Shown: piece after piece, positions 19,538-28,754 of the stretch
Layout: each line of letters opens with the position of its first letter
How positions within the stretch are numbered: the first letter of the stretch is position 1
Assembly: GCA_030696045.1 (NCBI GenBank)
Contig: JAUYNO010000019.1
Coordinates: forward strand, 34,222-98,221
Length of the DNA stretch: 64,000 nucleotides
Direction: 5' to 3'
Source of the DNA: Stagnimonas sp.
GTDB taxonomy: Bacteria; Pseudomonadota; Gammaproteobacteria; Nevskiales; Nevskiaceae
Notes under the pieces: model-generated
The model's input: only the letters and a program-made list of their open reading frames with translations
Told to the model about the DNA's origin: nothing
Database searches by the model: none
Translations under genes and position numbers: made by a program

Positions 19538-19568
19538 CGTAAACTAATGCGCACAATAATGCGCATTC
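19538..19568 (-). promoter_or_regulatory. Likely ccdAB operator/promoter region
   Basis: Two AATGCGCA boxes lie 14 bp apart (about 19545 and 19559), one being the full palindrome AATGCGCATT. They sit just upstream of the ccdA start and overlap the 3' end of hrpA. Spaced palindromic boxes are what a ribbon-helix-helix CcdA would bind. A convincing -35/-10 pair could not be fixed. Confidence 0.5.
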
Positions 19569-19569
19569 A

Positions 19570-22500
19570 TCATCCCCGCAAGCCGGCTTCGACCTTGGCC
19601 GCGGTCGGCGCCCCCTGCGCTCGCAGCTCCTGCGCGAACAGGGCGATGCGCCATTCCTCGATCAGCCAGCGCGCCGGATGCCAGGGGCCGGGCAGGCGCG
19701 CTTGCAAGGGCTGGATCTGCTTCATCGCCTCGGCGTCCTTCTGGGGTTTGAGCGGCAGCCGCTCCAGGCGCACCGCCAGCGCCCTGAGATAGCTGGCAAG
19801 GCGTGGCCACTGGGCGGTCGGGATGGCGGTGACAAAGCCCGCCCCCAGCAGGCTGGCCAGCTGCGCGCTGGCGTCGGCATGGGCGGCGGGATAGATCTTG
19901 GCAAGGCCTTGGAGCGCGCGTCGCAGGGTCACCGCCTGGCTCAGCCAGCCGGCCAGTTCATCCAGCCTTTGATAGGCCAACTGCGAAAACTGGCCGCGCC
20001 GCTCCAGCGCGGCGCGGAAAGCCGCCTCGCTGCGCACCGGGCCGTCGATCAGCACCTCGTCAGCACAGCGCTCGGCCAGCTGCCGGGCGAGGCCATCGAC
20101 CGTGTGCGGCGTGCCGGTCAAGGCCAGGGCCAGCTTGCCCCGGGCCGACTTGGCGAGATCGCGCACGCGGTCCGCCAGCTTCAGCAACAGCAGGGCGCGC
20201 AGGCCGGCTGAATGGGCGGCCTCGGCGGCGGCTTCGGACTCGAACAGGCGCAGGGCGACGCGCTCGCCTTCGACGCTCAGGGCCGGGATGGCGCGCGCAC
20301 CGCCCGGCAGGCTGACCGCATCCGGCAGATCGCCGAAATCCCAGTCGCTGACCGATTCGCGCAGCCACTGCTGGGTCTCGGCCTTCTTGGCCGCCACCGC
20401 ATTGAAGGCGCTGCGCGCCTGGCCGCTGAAGCGTGCCTGCAGTTCGTCCAGGCTTTCGGCCTCGCCCAGCACCTCGCCACGCGCGTCCTCGATCAGTAGT
20501 CGCGGCCGGCAGTGCGCGGGCAGCTTGTCCGGCGCGAAGTCGTCCGGCGTCAGCGTCACGCCGGTCATGGCCTTGAAGCGGGTGCAGACGACATCCAGCA
20601 GGGCGCCTTCCGGCGCGCTGCTTTCGACGATGGCGCGCGCGTACTCACCGGCCGGCTGACAGAGCCGCCGCAGGTGCTGCGGCAGGGTCTTGATTAGCGC
20701 TTCGATCTTGCCGCTCAGCAGGCCCGGCACCAGCCAGTCGAAGCGGTCGGCCGGCAGCGCGTAGAGCTGCGCCAGCGGCAGATGGAAACTCACACCATCG
20801 GCATCGGCGCCCGGATCGTGCTCGTAGCTCAGCGACAGCCGGATTCCATTGATCGTCAGCTGATCCGGAAACAGATCCTCGACATCGGCGTTGGCGCCAG
20901 GGCGCAGCACATCGGCATCGCTCATGGTCAGCAGGGCGCCGCGCGAGGAGCCGGCGGCGACGGTGACCGGTGCTGGAGCGGGGCTAGCGGCGACCACGCT
21001 GCGTAGTCCGCGCAGAGCCGCCAGCGAGTCCAGTGCCGCAACCGGCTCGACCTTCTCCACCGGCATGGGCGCAACGGCGATCGCCAGCTTGGCAGCGGCC
21101 TTGTCCGCCGCCCCGTGCAGCCAGGCCTTGAGCGCCGCCACCGTGCACAGGTCCTCCGGCAGGCGGGCATCGTAGAAGCGGTAGAGCTGCTGCTCATCGG
21201 CCAGCAGGTCGGGGCGGCGCAGGCGCGTTTCCTTCTCGCGGACTTCCTCGATCAGGGCCAGATTCTTCTTCAGGAAATCGGGCTTGCCGAGTACCTCGCC
21301 GCGCACCAGGCCCTCGCGGATGAAGATGGTGCGCGCTTCGCGCGGCTCCTCGCTGCCGTAGTGACGCTGGCGCTTGAGCAGGGGCAGGCCGAGCAGGGAG
21401 ACATGCTCGTTGGCGGTGACCTCGCCGCGCTGCGCGTTCCACTCCGGGTGGTGCAGCACCCGCTTGACCAGGTGCTCACCGATCTCGGCCAACCACTCCG
21501 GCTCCACCGCCGCGCAGCTGCGCGCGAACACCTGGCTGGTATGGACGATGGCGGCGTGCATCAGCCAGGGCGGCGCCTTCTTGGCCAGGGCCGAGCCGGG
21601 GAAGATCTTGAAGCGCCGCCCGCGCGGACCGCTGTAGTCCGGCTTTTCCGGCGCCTTGTTGCCGATGTGGTCGATGAGGCCAGTGAGTAGGGCGCGGTGG
21701 ATGGCGACGTATAGCGCCTCAAGGCGCTCAGGATCGTCAGACGAGAGACGGGAGACGGGAGACGAAAAAGCCTGCGCTTGCCTACCCGTCTCCCGTCTCC
21801 CGTCTCCCGTCTCCCGCCCAAGCATATCGACGATCTGCTTGTAGACCGCCTCCCACTCCTCCATCCGCAGATAGCTGACGTAGTGGTCCTTGCACCATTT
21901 GCGCAGCTGGCGCTGGCTGGTCTTCTCGCCCGCTGCCTGCCAGCGTTGCCAGAGATTGATCAGGGTGAAGAAGTCGGACTTGTTGTGGCGCCACTCGGCG
22001 TGCTTCTGGCGCGCCTGGGTCTGCGACTCCGGCGGCATCTCGTGCGGGTCCTGCACCGACAGTGCGGCGGCGAGAATCCAGACTTCGTGCGCGCACGAGG
22101 TCTCTTTGCCGGCCAGGGCGATGCGGGCCACCCGCGGGTCCAGCGGCAGGCGCGCCAGCTGGCGGCCGAGCGGCGTCAGATTGCGCTCCTCGTCCATCGC
22201 CCCCAGCGTGTGCAGGACCCGATAACCCTCGCTGATGTGGCGGTTCTCGGGCGGATCGACCCAGGGGAAGGCGTCGACATCGCCCAGGCCCAGCGAGGCC
22301 ATCTGCAAAATCACACCGGCGAGATTGCTGCGCAGGATTTCCGGATCGGTGAACAGCGGTCGCGACTGGTAGTCCTCTTCCGCATACAGGCGGATGCAGA
22401 TGCCGGCGGCCACACGCCCGCAACGGCCGGCGCGCTGGTTGGCGGCGGCCTGCGACACCGGCTCGATCTGCAGCTGCTGCACGCCGGTGCGCGGCGAATA

Positions 22501-23562
22501 GCGCGACAGCCGCGCGGTGCCGACATCCACCACATAGCGGATGCCCGGCACCGTCACCGAGGTCTCGGCGACATTGGTGGCGAGCACGATGCGCGCCGGG
22601 CCGCCGGTCGAGAACACCTTGTCCTGCTGCGCCGCCGGCAGCCGCGAGTACAGCGGCAGCACCGCGGCGTGCGGGAAGCGGCCGGGCAGCATACGGCTCA
22701 GGCCGTGGATTTCGCGCTCGCCGGGCAGGAACACCAGCACATCACCGTCCGGGCGACGACCCCAGAGTTCGTCGATGGCGGAAGCGACGTTGTCCTCCAG
22801 ATCGGCGTCGGGATCGACCTCGCGGTAATAGGTATCGACCGGATAGGTGCGGCCGGAGACGGTGAGGATCGGCGCGTTGTTGAAGTGCCGCGACAGCCGC
22901 TCGGGATCGAGCGTGGCCGAGGTGATGATGATCTTGAGGTCGGGCCGGTTGGAGGCGATGCGCCGGAGCCAGCCGAGCAGGAAGTCGATGTTGAGACTGC
23001 GCTCGTGCGCCTCGTCGATGATGATGGTGTCGTAGGCGTTGAGCTCACGGTCGTGCTGCAACTCGGCGAGCAGGATGCCGTCGGTCATCAGCTTCACCAG
23101 CGTGCGCTCGCCGATGCGGCGGTCGAAGCGGGTTTCGTAGCCGACTAGTTCGCCCAGGGTGGTCTGCAACTCCGAGGCGATGCGGTTGGCGACGCTGCGC
23201 GCCGCCAGCCGGCGCGGCTGGGTGTGGCCGATCAGCCCGCGCGTGCCGCGCCCCAGCTCCAGGCAGAGCTTGGGCAGCTGGGTGGTCTTGCCGGAGCCGG
23301 TCTCGCCGCAGAGCACGATGATCTGGTTGGTGCGGATCGCCTCGGCGATCTCCTCCCTGGCCTGCACCACCGGCAGTTCGGCCGGCCAGTTGATCTGCTT
23401 CGGCAGCAGCGCGCGGCGATTGCTGGCGCGCTGCTGCGCCGCTTCGAGATCACGGGCAAAGCGCGCCGCATCCAGCGGCTTTCCGGACGACTGCGCGCGG
23501 CCGATCAGCCGCGCGAACTGCGCGGCATCGCGGACCAGCAGGGACTCGGGGTCGAAGCGCAC
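19570..23562 (-). CDS. hrpA: HrpA-type DEAH-box RNA helicase with an in-frame repeat insertion
   Basis: ATP-dependent RNA helicase of 1330 residues. HrpA rescues stalled ribosomes on mRNA in E. coli. Motifs include GETGSGKTTQ (about 86), DEAHERS (about 183), SATLD, FLPGEREIHGL, ATNVAETSVT and QRAGRCGR, then the HA2/OB region and the long HrpA-specific C-terminal part. The start is GTG 23562. Residues about 582-609 (from GRETGDGRRETGRQ to SRLSSD) are translated from heptamer repeats and lie between the HA2 region and ALYVAIHRALLTGLIDHIG. E. coli HrpA is 1300 residues, so the extra length matches the insertion. All helicase motifs are intact. Confidence 0.93.
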   Translation of the reverse strand: MRFDPESLLVRDAAQFARLIGRAQSSGKPLDAARFARDLEAAQQRASNRRALLPKQINWPAELPVVQAREEIAEAIRTNQIIVLCGETGSGKTTQLPKLCLELGRGTRGLIGHTQPRRLAARSVANRIASELQTTLGELVGYETRFDRRIGERTLVKLMTDGILLAELQHDRELNAYDTIIIDEAHERSLNIDFLLGWLRRIASNRPDLKIIITSATLDPERLSRHFNNAPILTVSGRTYPVDTYYREVDPDADLEDNVASAIDELWGRRPDGDVLVFLPGEREIHGLSRMLPGRFPHAAVLPLYSRLPAAQQDKVFSTGGPARIVLATNVAETSVTVPGIRYVVDVGTARLSRYSPRTGVQQLQIEPVSQAAANQRAGRCGRVAAGICIRLYAEEDYQSRPLFTDPEILRSNLAGVILQMASLGLGDVDAFPWVDPPENRHISEGYRVLHTLGAMDEERNLTPLGRQLARLPLDPRVARIALAGKETSCAHEVWILAAALSVQDPHEMPPESQTQARQKHAEWRHNKSDFFTLINLWQRWQAAGEKTSQRQLRKWCKDHYVSYLRMEEWEAVYKQIVDMLGRETGDGRRETGRQAQAFSSPVSRLSSDDPERLEALYVAIHRALLTGLIDHIGNKAPEKPDYSGPRGRRFKIFPGSALAKKAPPWLMHAAIVHTSQVFARSCAAVEPEWLAEIGEHLVKRVLHHPEWNAQRGEVTANEHVSLLGLPLLKRQRHYGSEEPREARTIFIREGLVRGEVLGKPDFLKKNLALIEEVREKETRLRRPDLLADEQQLYRFYDARLPEDLCTVAALKAWLHGAADKAAAKLAIAVAPMPVEKVEPVAALDSLAALRGLRSVVAASPAPAPVTVAAGSSRGALLTMSDADVLRPGANADVEDLFPDQLTINGIRLSLSYEHDPGADADGVSFHLPLAQLYALPADRFDWLVPGLLSGKIEALIKTLPQHLRRLCQPAGEYARAIVESSAPEGALLDVVCTRFKAMTGVTLTPDDFAPDKLPAHCRPRLLIEDARGEVLGEAESLDELQARFSGQARSAFNAVAAKKAETQQWLRESVSDWDFGDLPDAVSLPGGARAIPALSVEGERVALRLFESEAAAEAAHSAGLRALLLLKLADRVRDLAKSARGKLALALTGTPHTVDGLARQLAERCADEVLIDGPVRSEAAFRAALERRGQFSQLAYQRLDELAGWLSQAVTLRRALQGLAKIYPAAHADASAQLASLLGAGFVTAIPTAQWPRLASYLRALAVRLERLPLKPQKDAEAMKQIQPLQARLPGPWHPARWLIEEWRIALFAQELRAQGAPTAAKVEAGLRG
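21739..21816. repeat. Heptamer inverted-repeat insertion within hrpA
   Basis: On the plus strand about three tandem GAGACGG units are followed by a 20-bp centre and then four to five CCGTCTC units, so the two arrays are inverted copies and can pair. The unit is 7 bp, but the total length keeps the hrpA frame, giving about 28 extra codons. Tandem 7-bp arrays in a coding region are prone to slippage and would shift the frame if one unit were gained or lost. Confidence 0.8.
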
Positions 23563-23620
23563 CAGAACGGGGAGAACGGCTTGGGGCGCGAATTATGCCG
23601 CTCCGCTCTGGCTAAGGCTC

Positions 23621-23654
23621 AAAAAAAGCCCGCGACTGCCTGGCAGTCGCGGGC
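23621..23654 (-). terminator. Intrinsic terminator after the beta-helix/CXXCH lipoprotein gene
   Basis: A near-perfect hairpin (GCCCGCGACTGCC paired with its complement, 13 bp) followed on the minus strand by seven T residues, 20 bp after the stop at 23675. It insulates hrpA from the upstream lipoprotein gene. Confidence 0.92.
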
Positions 23655-23674
23655 CGGGACTCTCCTCCAGCGTT

Positions 23675-26600
23675 CTATTCGGTGCAGCTGGTCGAACCCG
23701 GGTACTTGGCCTCGTCGGCGACCAGCACGGTGTCGATCCACTGCTTCACCAACGCATGTCCCTCGGCGTCGATGACGCTGCGCGCCAGTGGCGGCATGCG
23801 TGCGGCCGGTGTGGTGGCGGTCGGGCCGATGCGGTGTTCGACGATGGAATCCGCCGAGCTGCCCGGATGGAAATCGACGCTACGGCCGCCGTTGCCTTCC
23901 TGGCCAGTGGCGGTCGGGTGCTTGCAGATGCCATAGGTGCTATCGACCGGGCGGAACGAGTCCAGGTAGAAGCCGGTGGAACCGGCGAAGCCCTTGACGT
24001 TGTGGCAGTGCTGGCAATTGACCTCCAGCCAGGCGCGGGCGCGCTTCTCGATGTCCTGGGCCGAGTTGGCCTCAAAGCCGGAGTCGCCCGGCTTGTTGAA
24101 CACCGGGATGCGCTCGAGCTTGGTGGCGATCTGCTTCATGTCGTCAACGCCGAGGTCGCTCGGGCAGCCGGCGAGGATGCCCTTGCTACACCAGTAGGCG
24201 ATCTGGTTCTGGCCGTGGGCCTCGTGCTGGCTCTGGCCGTTGACCACTTTCGACTCGGTGAGGAAGGGCTTGTTCATCATGCGCACCTTCAGGCCGATCG
24301 GCGCGGCGCCGGCCTCGGAGTCCTCGCGCGAGTGGCAGCTCAGGCACTGGTTGGCGTGCGGGATCAGGTAGTTCGGGGTCGAGCCGGTGTGTTTGAGGCC
24401 GGAATCGACATCGGTGTGATCCCAGGCCGCCGCCATGCTGCCGCCACCCAGGGCCAGCTTGGCCACCCGCTTGCCGCTGCCGGCATCGGTGCTCCAGATG
24501 TAGGACATGCCATCCCAGCGGGCGACACCCTTGGAGTTGACGCGCTTGATCAGCAGGCGCGTTTCGGCTGGCACCTCGGTGCCCTTGCTCTCGTCGGCGA
24601 AGCTGAAGGTCTTGGCGATGATGGTGCCGGTCGGGAAGATGATGGTGGCGTTGACGCCATCACCCGCCGCATCGCGGTACACCGCCTTGGTGCCGGGCGG
24701 CAGGTAGGCGACGCGGTACTTCACCGTGTAGTCGGAGAACAGCTTGCTGGTCAGCGAGTACGGGACGCCGCCGCCATTGGGCTTGCTGGTCGGGTCCTCG
24801 GCGTTGTCGAACAGTTGGTACTGGTCCAGCGTCGGGCAGTTGACCTTGGCGGCCTCGAAATTGACCTTGCCACCGCCGACCTTGGCATTGCAGAGCTTGT
24901 CGACCAGCGCCTGCGCCGGCGCCGGATCGTAGTCACCGCTGCGCACGAAGGGCGGGATCACCACCGGCGGCAGCAGCGGCAGGTTCTTGCCGTAGGTCAC
25001 GCCGCAGTTGTGCGGAGCCAGGTCGAGATCGGCCGCGAACTGCTGCAGGCCGGCGACGCTCAGCGAGGTGACGGCACCAATCAGCGCCGCCGGATCGGTC
25101 GGATCGGCCACCGCGAGCGCGATCACCGGCTCCAGGCCCTTGAGGCCGTGGAAGTTGCTGAAGGCGATGCTGTCGTCGCTGAATTCGTTGTCGTCGTCGA
25201 TGCAGGAGGCAGACCAGTCGGGCTGGATGCGCGGCGCGCCGCTGGCGGCGGTGTCGAACTTGTAGGCGTTGTAATGGCAGCTCGGGTTCGGCACCTCGTT
25301 GGTGAGGACCGGCTTGCCGCGCGCATCCTTCGGCACCGGGTCGCCATTGGCGTCGACCGGATAGGCGCAGTCGGCGTCATGGCTGTCGAGCAGGCCGTCC
25401 CAGACGATATGGGCGCCGCGATAGCCGCTGCCGCCGGTGCTCGCGCAGGTGGCGGCATTGGCCGGCTGCAGGCAGCCCGCCTGGGTCTTCAGGCCGACCA
25501 GCACCGGCAGGATGCGGGCGACATCGCCGTTCTGCAGATCATTGGTGGTCGGGGGCGGCAGCGCGTTGCCGTTGTTGATGAACTTGTTCTTGAAGATATG
25601 CACGCCTTCCGTGTACCAGTCGATGCGCTTTTCCTCAGGCCGGCCGGCGCCTTCGGGGAACAGTTCGTAGCTGGCGTGGATGATGCCGCCGGTGTTGTTG
25701 TTCTCGAAGGTGTTCTCGAAGATGTCGATGCGGTCGTAGCTGAGCGTGATCATGCCGCTACCCGGCGGCACGGCGCCGACGATGCCACCCGAGGTGAAGT
25801 TGTAGGTGTTGTTGTTGCGCGAGAGGTTGCCGTACATGCGCGAGCGGTCGCCGTACTGGCGCAGGCCGTCGAGGTCGTAGATCAGGAAGCCGCCGGTATT
25901 GCACTCGGCGAGGTTGTGGGCGTACTCACCGCCCTGCACGTTCTCGATCTCGAAGCCGAAGACGTTGAACGCGGCGCGACTGTTCTTGATGATCGCGGTG
26001 TTGGTCTGGCCGACGTAGATGCCGGCATCGGAGGCGCCGATGGACTCGGAGTCCTCGATCAGGATGTTCTCGGACGACACCGGATAGATGCCGTAGCGCC
26101 CAGACAGCTTGCTCACCGTGTAGTCCGGCGAGGTGGTGTCGGCGCCGATGGTGTTCTCCGGAGCCTCCGGATTGCGCGTCGCGGGATCGGTGCAGGGCAC
26201 GTCCAGACGCTCGCTGAAGTTCGCCGCCGTGATCGGGTCGGCACTCTGGCGACCACCACCCGAGGACCAGATCGCCCGCACCCGGCGCAGGGTGCCGTGG
26301 TCGACGCCGCGCAGCTCGAAGCCATTGCCGCCGGTGTCGAGCACGGTGAGATCCTGCACGGTCAGGCCGTGCACGTTCACCGCCAGCACGCCTTCCGGCG
26401 CATTGTTGTGCTTGAAGGAAAGCACGGTCTTGTCCTTGCCGCAGCCCTTCACCAGCACGTCTTCGGTGTTGGTCAGCTGCAGCGAGGACGTCAGCTCGAA
26501 ATAGCCGCAGTCGAACTCGATAACGTCGCCCGGCGCGGCCTGGATCATCGCCGCGATCATCTCGGTGGTGGCCTGGTCGCCCGGCTTGATCAGGAAGTTG

Positions 26601-26728
26601 CGGCCGGTGGCACCCGCGGACAGGTCGGGATCGACCGGCGCCTTGCTGCGGCCGCAGGCGACTAGGCTCGCAGCGGCAGTGAGGGCAAGGGCGAACCCGG
26701 CGAGGGCGCGAATACGGGGGTGAAGCAT
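23675..26728 (-). CDS. Lipoprotein fusing a parallel beta-helix domain to a CXXCH-containing domain
   Basis: A 1017-residue predicted lipoprotein (signal peptide, lipobox LVAC with Cys25). Residues about 40-440 look like a right-handed parallel beta-helix (ILIEDSESIGASDAGIYVGQT, IIKNSRAAFNVFGFEIENVQGG, YGNLSRNNNTYNF). From about 610 a second domain carries two CXXCH motifs, CLSCH at Cys795 and CQHCH at Cys905, which could bind heme. From memory these match TIGR03805 (beta-helix) and TIGR03806 (HNE_0200-type), usually adjacent genes and sometimes fused, of unknown role. ATG 26728 has AGGAG upstream. It appears monocistronic, with its own terminator. An envelope carbohydrate or redox role is only a guess. 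Confidence 0.85.
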   Translation of the reverse strand: MLHPRIRALAGFALALTAAASLVACGRSKAPVDPDLSAGATGRNFLIKPGDQATTEMIAAMIQAAPGDVIEFDCGYFELTSSLQLTNTEDVLVKGCGKDKTVLSFKHNNAPEGVLAVNVHGLTVQDLTVLDTGGNGFELRGVDHGTLRRVRAIWSSGGGRQSADPITAANFSERLDVPCTDPATRNPEAPENTIGADTTSPDYTVSKLSGRYGIYPVSSENILIEDSESIGASDAGIYVGQTNTAIIKNSRAAFNVFGFEIENVQGGEYAHNLAECNTGGFLIYDLDGLRQYGDRSRMYGNLSRNNNTYNFTSGGIVGAVPPGSGMITLSYDRIDIFENTFENNNTGGIIHASYELFPEGAGRPEEKRIDWYTEGVHIFKNKFINNGNALPPPTTNDLQNGDVARILPVLVGLKTQAGCLQPANAATCASTGGSGYRGAHIVWDGLLDSHDADCAYPVDANGDPVPKDARGKPVLTNEVPNPSCHYNAYKFDTAASGAPRIQPDWSASCIDDDNEFSDDSIAFSNFHGLKGLEPVIALAVADPTDPAALIGAVTSLSVAGLQQFAADLDLAPHNCGVTYGKNLPLLPPVVIPPFVRSGDYDPAPAQALVDKLCNAKVGGGKVNFEAAKVNCPTLDQYQLFDNAEDPTSKPNGGGVPYSLTSKLFSDYTVKYRVAYLPPGTKAVYRDAAGDGVNATIIFPTGTIIAKTFSFADESKGTEVPAETRLLIKRVNSKGVARWDGMSYIWSTDAGSGKRVAKLALGGGSMAAAWDHTDVDSGLKHTGSTPNYLIPHANQCLSCHSREDSEAGAAPIGLKVRMMNKPFLTESKVVNGQSQHEAHGQNQIAYWCSKGILAGCPSDLGVDDMKQIATKLERIPVFNKPGDSGFEANSAQDIEKRARAWLEVNCQHCHNVKGFAGSTGFYLDSFRPVDSTYGICKHPTATGQEGNGGRSVDFHPGSSADSIVEHRIGPTATTPAARMPPLARSVIDAEGHALVKQWIDTVLVADEAKYPGSTSCTE

Positions 26729-26793
26729 GGCGGACTCCTGAGGCACGGCGGACGCTACAGACCGGCAGGGTACGGTCCTGCGGACGGGGCCCA

Positions 26794-26823
26794 AGCATAT
26801 TCAGCCGGCGGCGCTGTCACCAA
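26794..26823 (-). promoter_or_regulatory. Possible promoter of the beta-helix lipoprotein gene
   Basis: On the minus strand TTGGTG (26818-26823) and TATGCT (26794-26799) are 18 bp apart, about 65 bp ahead of the start. The adjacent AT-rich patch AAGAAATATTACTC (26825-26838) stands out from the GC-rich surroundings and may be an upstream element. Confidence 0.4.
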
Positions 26824-26882
26824 GAAGAAATATTACTCATTGACTGGCGCGGAACCGCTCTACCGCTCCGACCGCGAGACCA

Positions 26883-27512
26883 CTAACCGCCCAGGTCGGA
26901 GAGCCTGGCCTCGAGCGCCGACAAGCGCTGCTCCAGCTCGCTGATGCGCGCGTCCAGTCCGGCATGGCCCGCCGCGCGAGGTGTCGCATCGGCAGTGGTG
27001 AGCGTCCGCGGGTCGGGCTCGCCGCAGAGCAGCTGCGCATGCCGCACCGCCGATTGTCCGAGCTGCCGTGGCAGGGTCATCACCAGGGGCTGGGCGCGGT
27101 CGGCGAGATCGTCGAGCGCCGCCTGCACGCCGTCGATATCGGCCGGACCGCCGAGCGCGGCGGCATTGGCGCGCAACTCGGCGCTGGTCTGCGCGCCACG
27201 CAGGATCAGGGTCACCAGCACCGCCTGGGTCGCCGGCTTGAGCAGCCATTGGTGCTGGAACTTCTGCCGCCACTTGGTGGCACGCGCACTGGAGTCGTCC
27301 CGGGCCACCAGCCCTCTCTGTTCCAGGCTGAGCAGGGCATTGCCCACCTCGCCCTCGCTCAGGCTCATCACCGGCTCGCGGCTGCTCTTCTGGTTGGCGG
27401 CCGCCATCAGGCCGTTGACCGTCATCGGGTAGTAGGCCGGCGTGGTGATCGACTTCTCGACCAGGGAGGCCAGCACTCGCGCCTCGGTCGCGGTCAGCAG
27501 CACGGCTGTCAT
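26883..27512 (-). CDS. yceH: YceH family protein (DUF480)
   Basis: A 209-residue tandem winged-helix protein. LTATEARVLASLVEKSITTPAYYPMTVNGL and AAANQKSSREPVM are hallmark YceH segments; the second half (LILRGAQTSAELRANAAAL) is the repeat wing domain. The C-terminus is a short coiled coil (LDARISELEQRLSALEARLSDL). The role is unknown. The ATG overlaps the tal stop by four bases, so the two are coupled. Confidence 0.9.
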   Translation of the reverse strand: MTAVLLTATEARVLASLVEKSITTPAYYPMTVNGLMAAANQKSSREPVMSLSEGEVGNALLSLEQRGLVARDDSSARATKWRQKFQHQWLLKPATQAVLVTLILRGAQTSAELRANAAALGGPADIDGVQAALDDLADRAQPLVMTLPRQLGQSAVRHAQLLCGEPDPRTLTTADATPRAAGHAGLDARISELEQRLSALEARLSDLGG

Positions 27513-28615
27513 TGCGCCGCCAGCGCGTCGCGCTTGTTGGCGACCGCTTGCAACAGCTGGGTCCAGGCGTCGACGAACAGCTGCACGCCATCAACGCTGA
27601 GCTGGTCAGTGATCGCCCCGAACGGCACGCCCAGCCGCTCCACCGCCGCCATCACCGCCTGGGCGAAGGCGACGCCGCTGTCGAGCGTGCGCCTCGCCTC
27701 GCCGTGGTCGCGGAAGGCATCGAGCGTGGCCGGCGGCACCGTGTTGACCGTCTCTGGCCCGATCAGGGCCTCGACGTAGAGCGTGTCGCGCCAGGCCGGA
27801 TTCTTAACTCCGGTGCTGGCCCACAGCAGCCGCTGCGGACGCAGGCCCTGGCTCGCCAGCGCCTGCCAGCGCGGCGTCGCGCACAGCGCCAGATAGTCCT
27901 GGTAGGCGAGCTTGGCATTGGCGATGGCGACCTGGCCGCTGAGCGAGGGTGCCTCGCCGCCGATTCGCGCCAGTGCGGCATCGACCGCAGTGTCGATGCG
28001 GCTGACGAAGAAGCTGGCGACGCTGGCCAGCTTGGCGGGCTCGCCGCCGCCCTTGAGCCAGGCTTCGGCACCATCGAGATAGGCTTCGGCGACCGCCCGG
28101 TAGGCGGTCCGCGAGAACAGCAGGGTGACATTGACGTTGATGCCCTCGGCGATCAGCTGCCGCACCACCGGCACCCCGGCCGCCGTGCCCGGCACCTTGA
28201 TCATCAGATTCGGGCGGCCCACCGTGCGCCACAGCCGGCGCGCCTCGGTCAAGGTGCGGGCGCTGTCATTGGCGAGCTTGGGCGAGACTTCCAGGCTGAC
28301 GTAGCCGTCCTGCCCCTTGCTGTCGCGATACAGACGGTCAAAGGCATCGGCCGCCATGCGGATGTCCTCCACCGCCAGCACCTCCACCAGCTGCTCGGGG
28401 TCGCGCAGGCCTTCGTGCACATGGCCGGCCAGCGAAACGTCGTACTGGTTGGTGCCGGCAATGGCCTTCTCGAAGATCGCCGGGTTGGAGGTGAGGCCGC
28501 GCAGACCGTCGTCGGCGATCATCCGCGCCAGGCCGGAGCCATCGACCAGGTCACGGCGGATGTAGTCGAGCCAGATGGACTGGCCGTGATCGGCGAGGGC
28601 TTGCAGGCGGCTCAT
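27509..28615 (-). CDS. tal: Transaldolase
   Basis: Non-oxidative pentose phosphate pathway enzyme transferring dihydroxyacetone between sugar phosphates. The 368 residues belong to the longer tal type (as in mycobacteria and cyanobacteria): GQSIWLDYIRRDLVDG, GLTSNPAIFEKAI, YVSLEVSPKLAND, NLMIKVPGTAAGVP with the Schiff-base lysine, NVNVTLLFS and LLWASTGVKNP. ATG 28615 gives the family start. It is divergent from the TonB-dependent receptor gene. Confidence 0.93.
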   Translation of the reverse strand: MSRLQALADHGQSIWLDYIRRDLVDGSGLARMIADDGLRGLTSNPAIFEKAIAGTNQYDVSLAGHVHEGLRDPEQLVEVLAVEDIRMAADAFDRLYRDSKGQDGYVSLEVSPKLANDSARTLTEARRLWRTVGRPNLMIKVPGTAAGVPVVRQLIAEGINVNVTLLFSRTAYRAVAEAYLDGAEAWLKGGGEPAKLASVASFFVSRIDTAVDAALARIGGEAPSLSGQVAIANAKLAYQDYLALCATPRWQALASQGLRPQRLLWASTGVKNPAWRDTLYVEALIGPETVNTVPPATLDAFRDHGEARRTLDSGVAFAQAVMAAVERLGVPFGAITDQLSVDGVQLFVDAWTQLLQAVANKRDALAAQ

Positions 28616-28754
28616 GGCGGTGGACGATGCAGTCGGGCAGTGAAACAGGCTGGCGAGCATAGCGCCGCCAGCCGGGACGGAGAACCGGCCGGAGGCACGG
28701 ATGTTGCGAATCCTGGCGCAAGCCCTGCCCTGTCGCCTCCGGAGCCTGCCCCGC

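Noticed and set aside
21739..21816. Possible CRISPR-like array in hrpA
   Set aside because: The units are 7 bp, inverted about a centre, without unique spacers, and translated in frame within hrpA.
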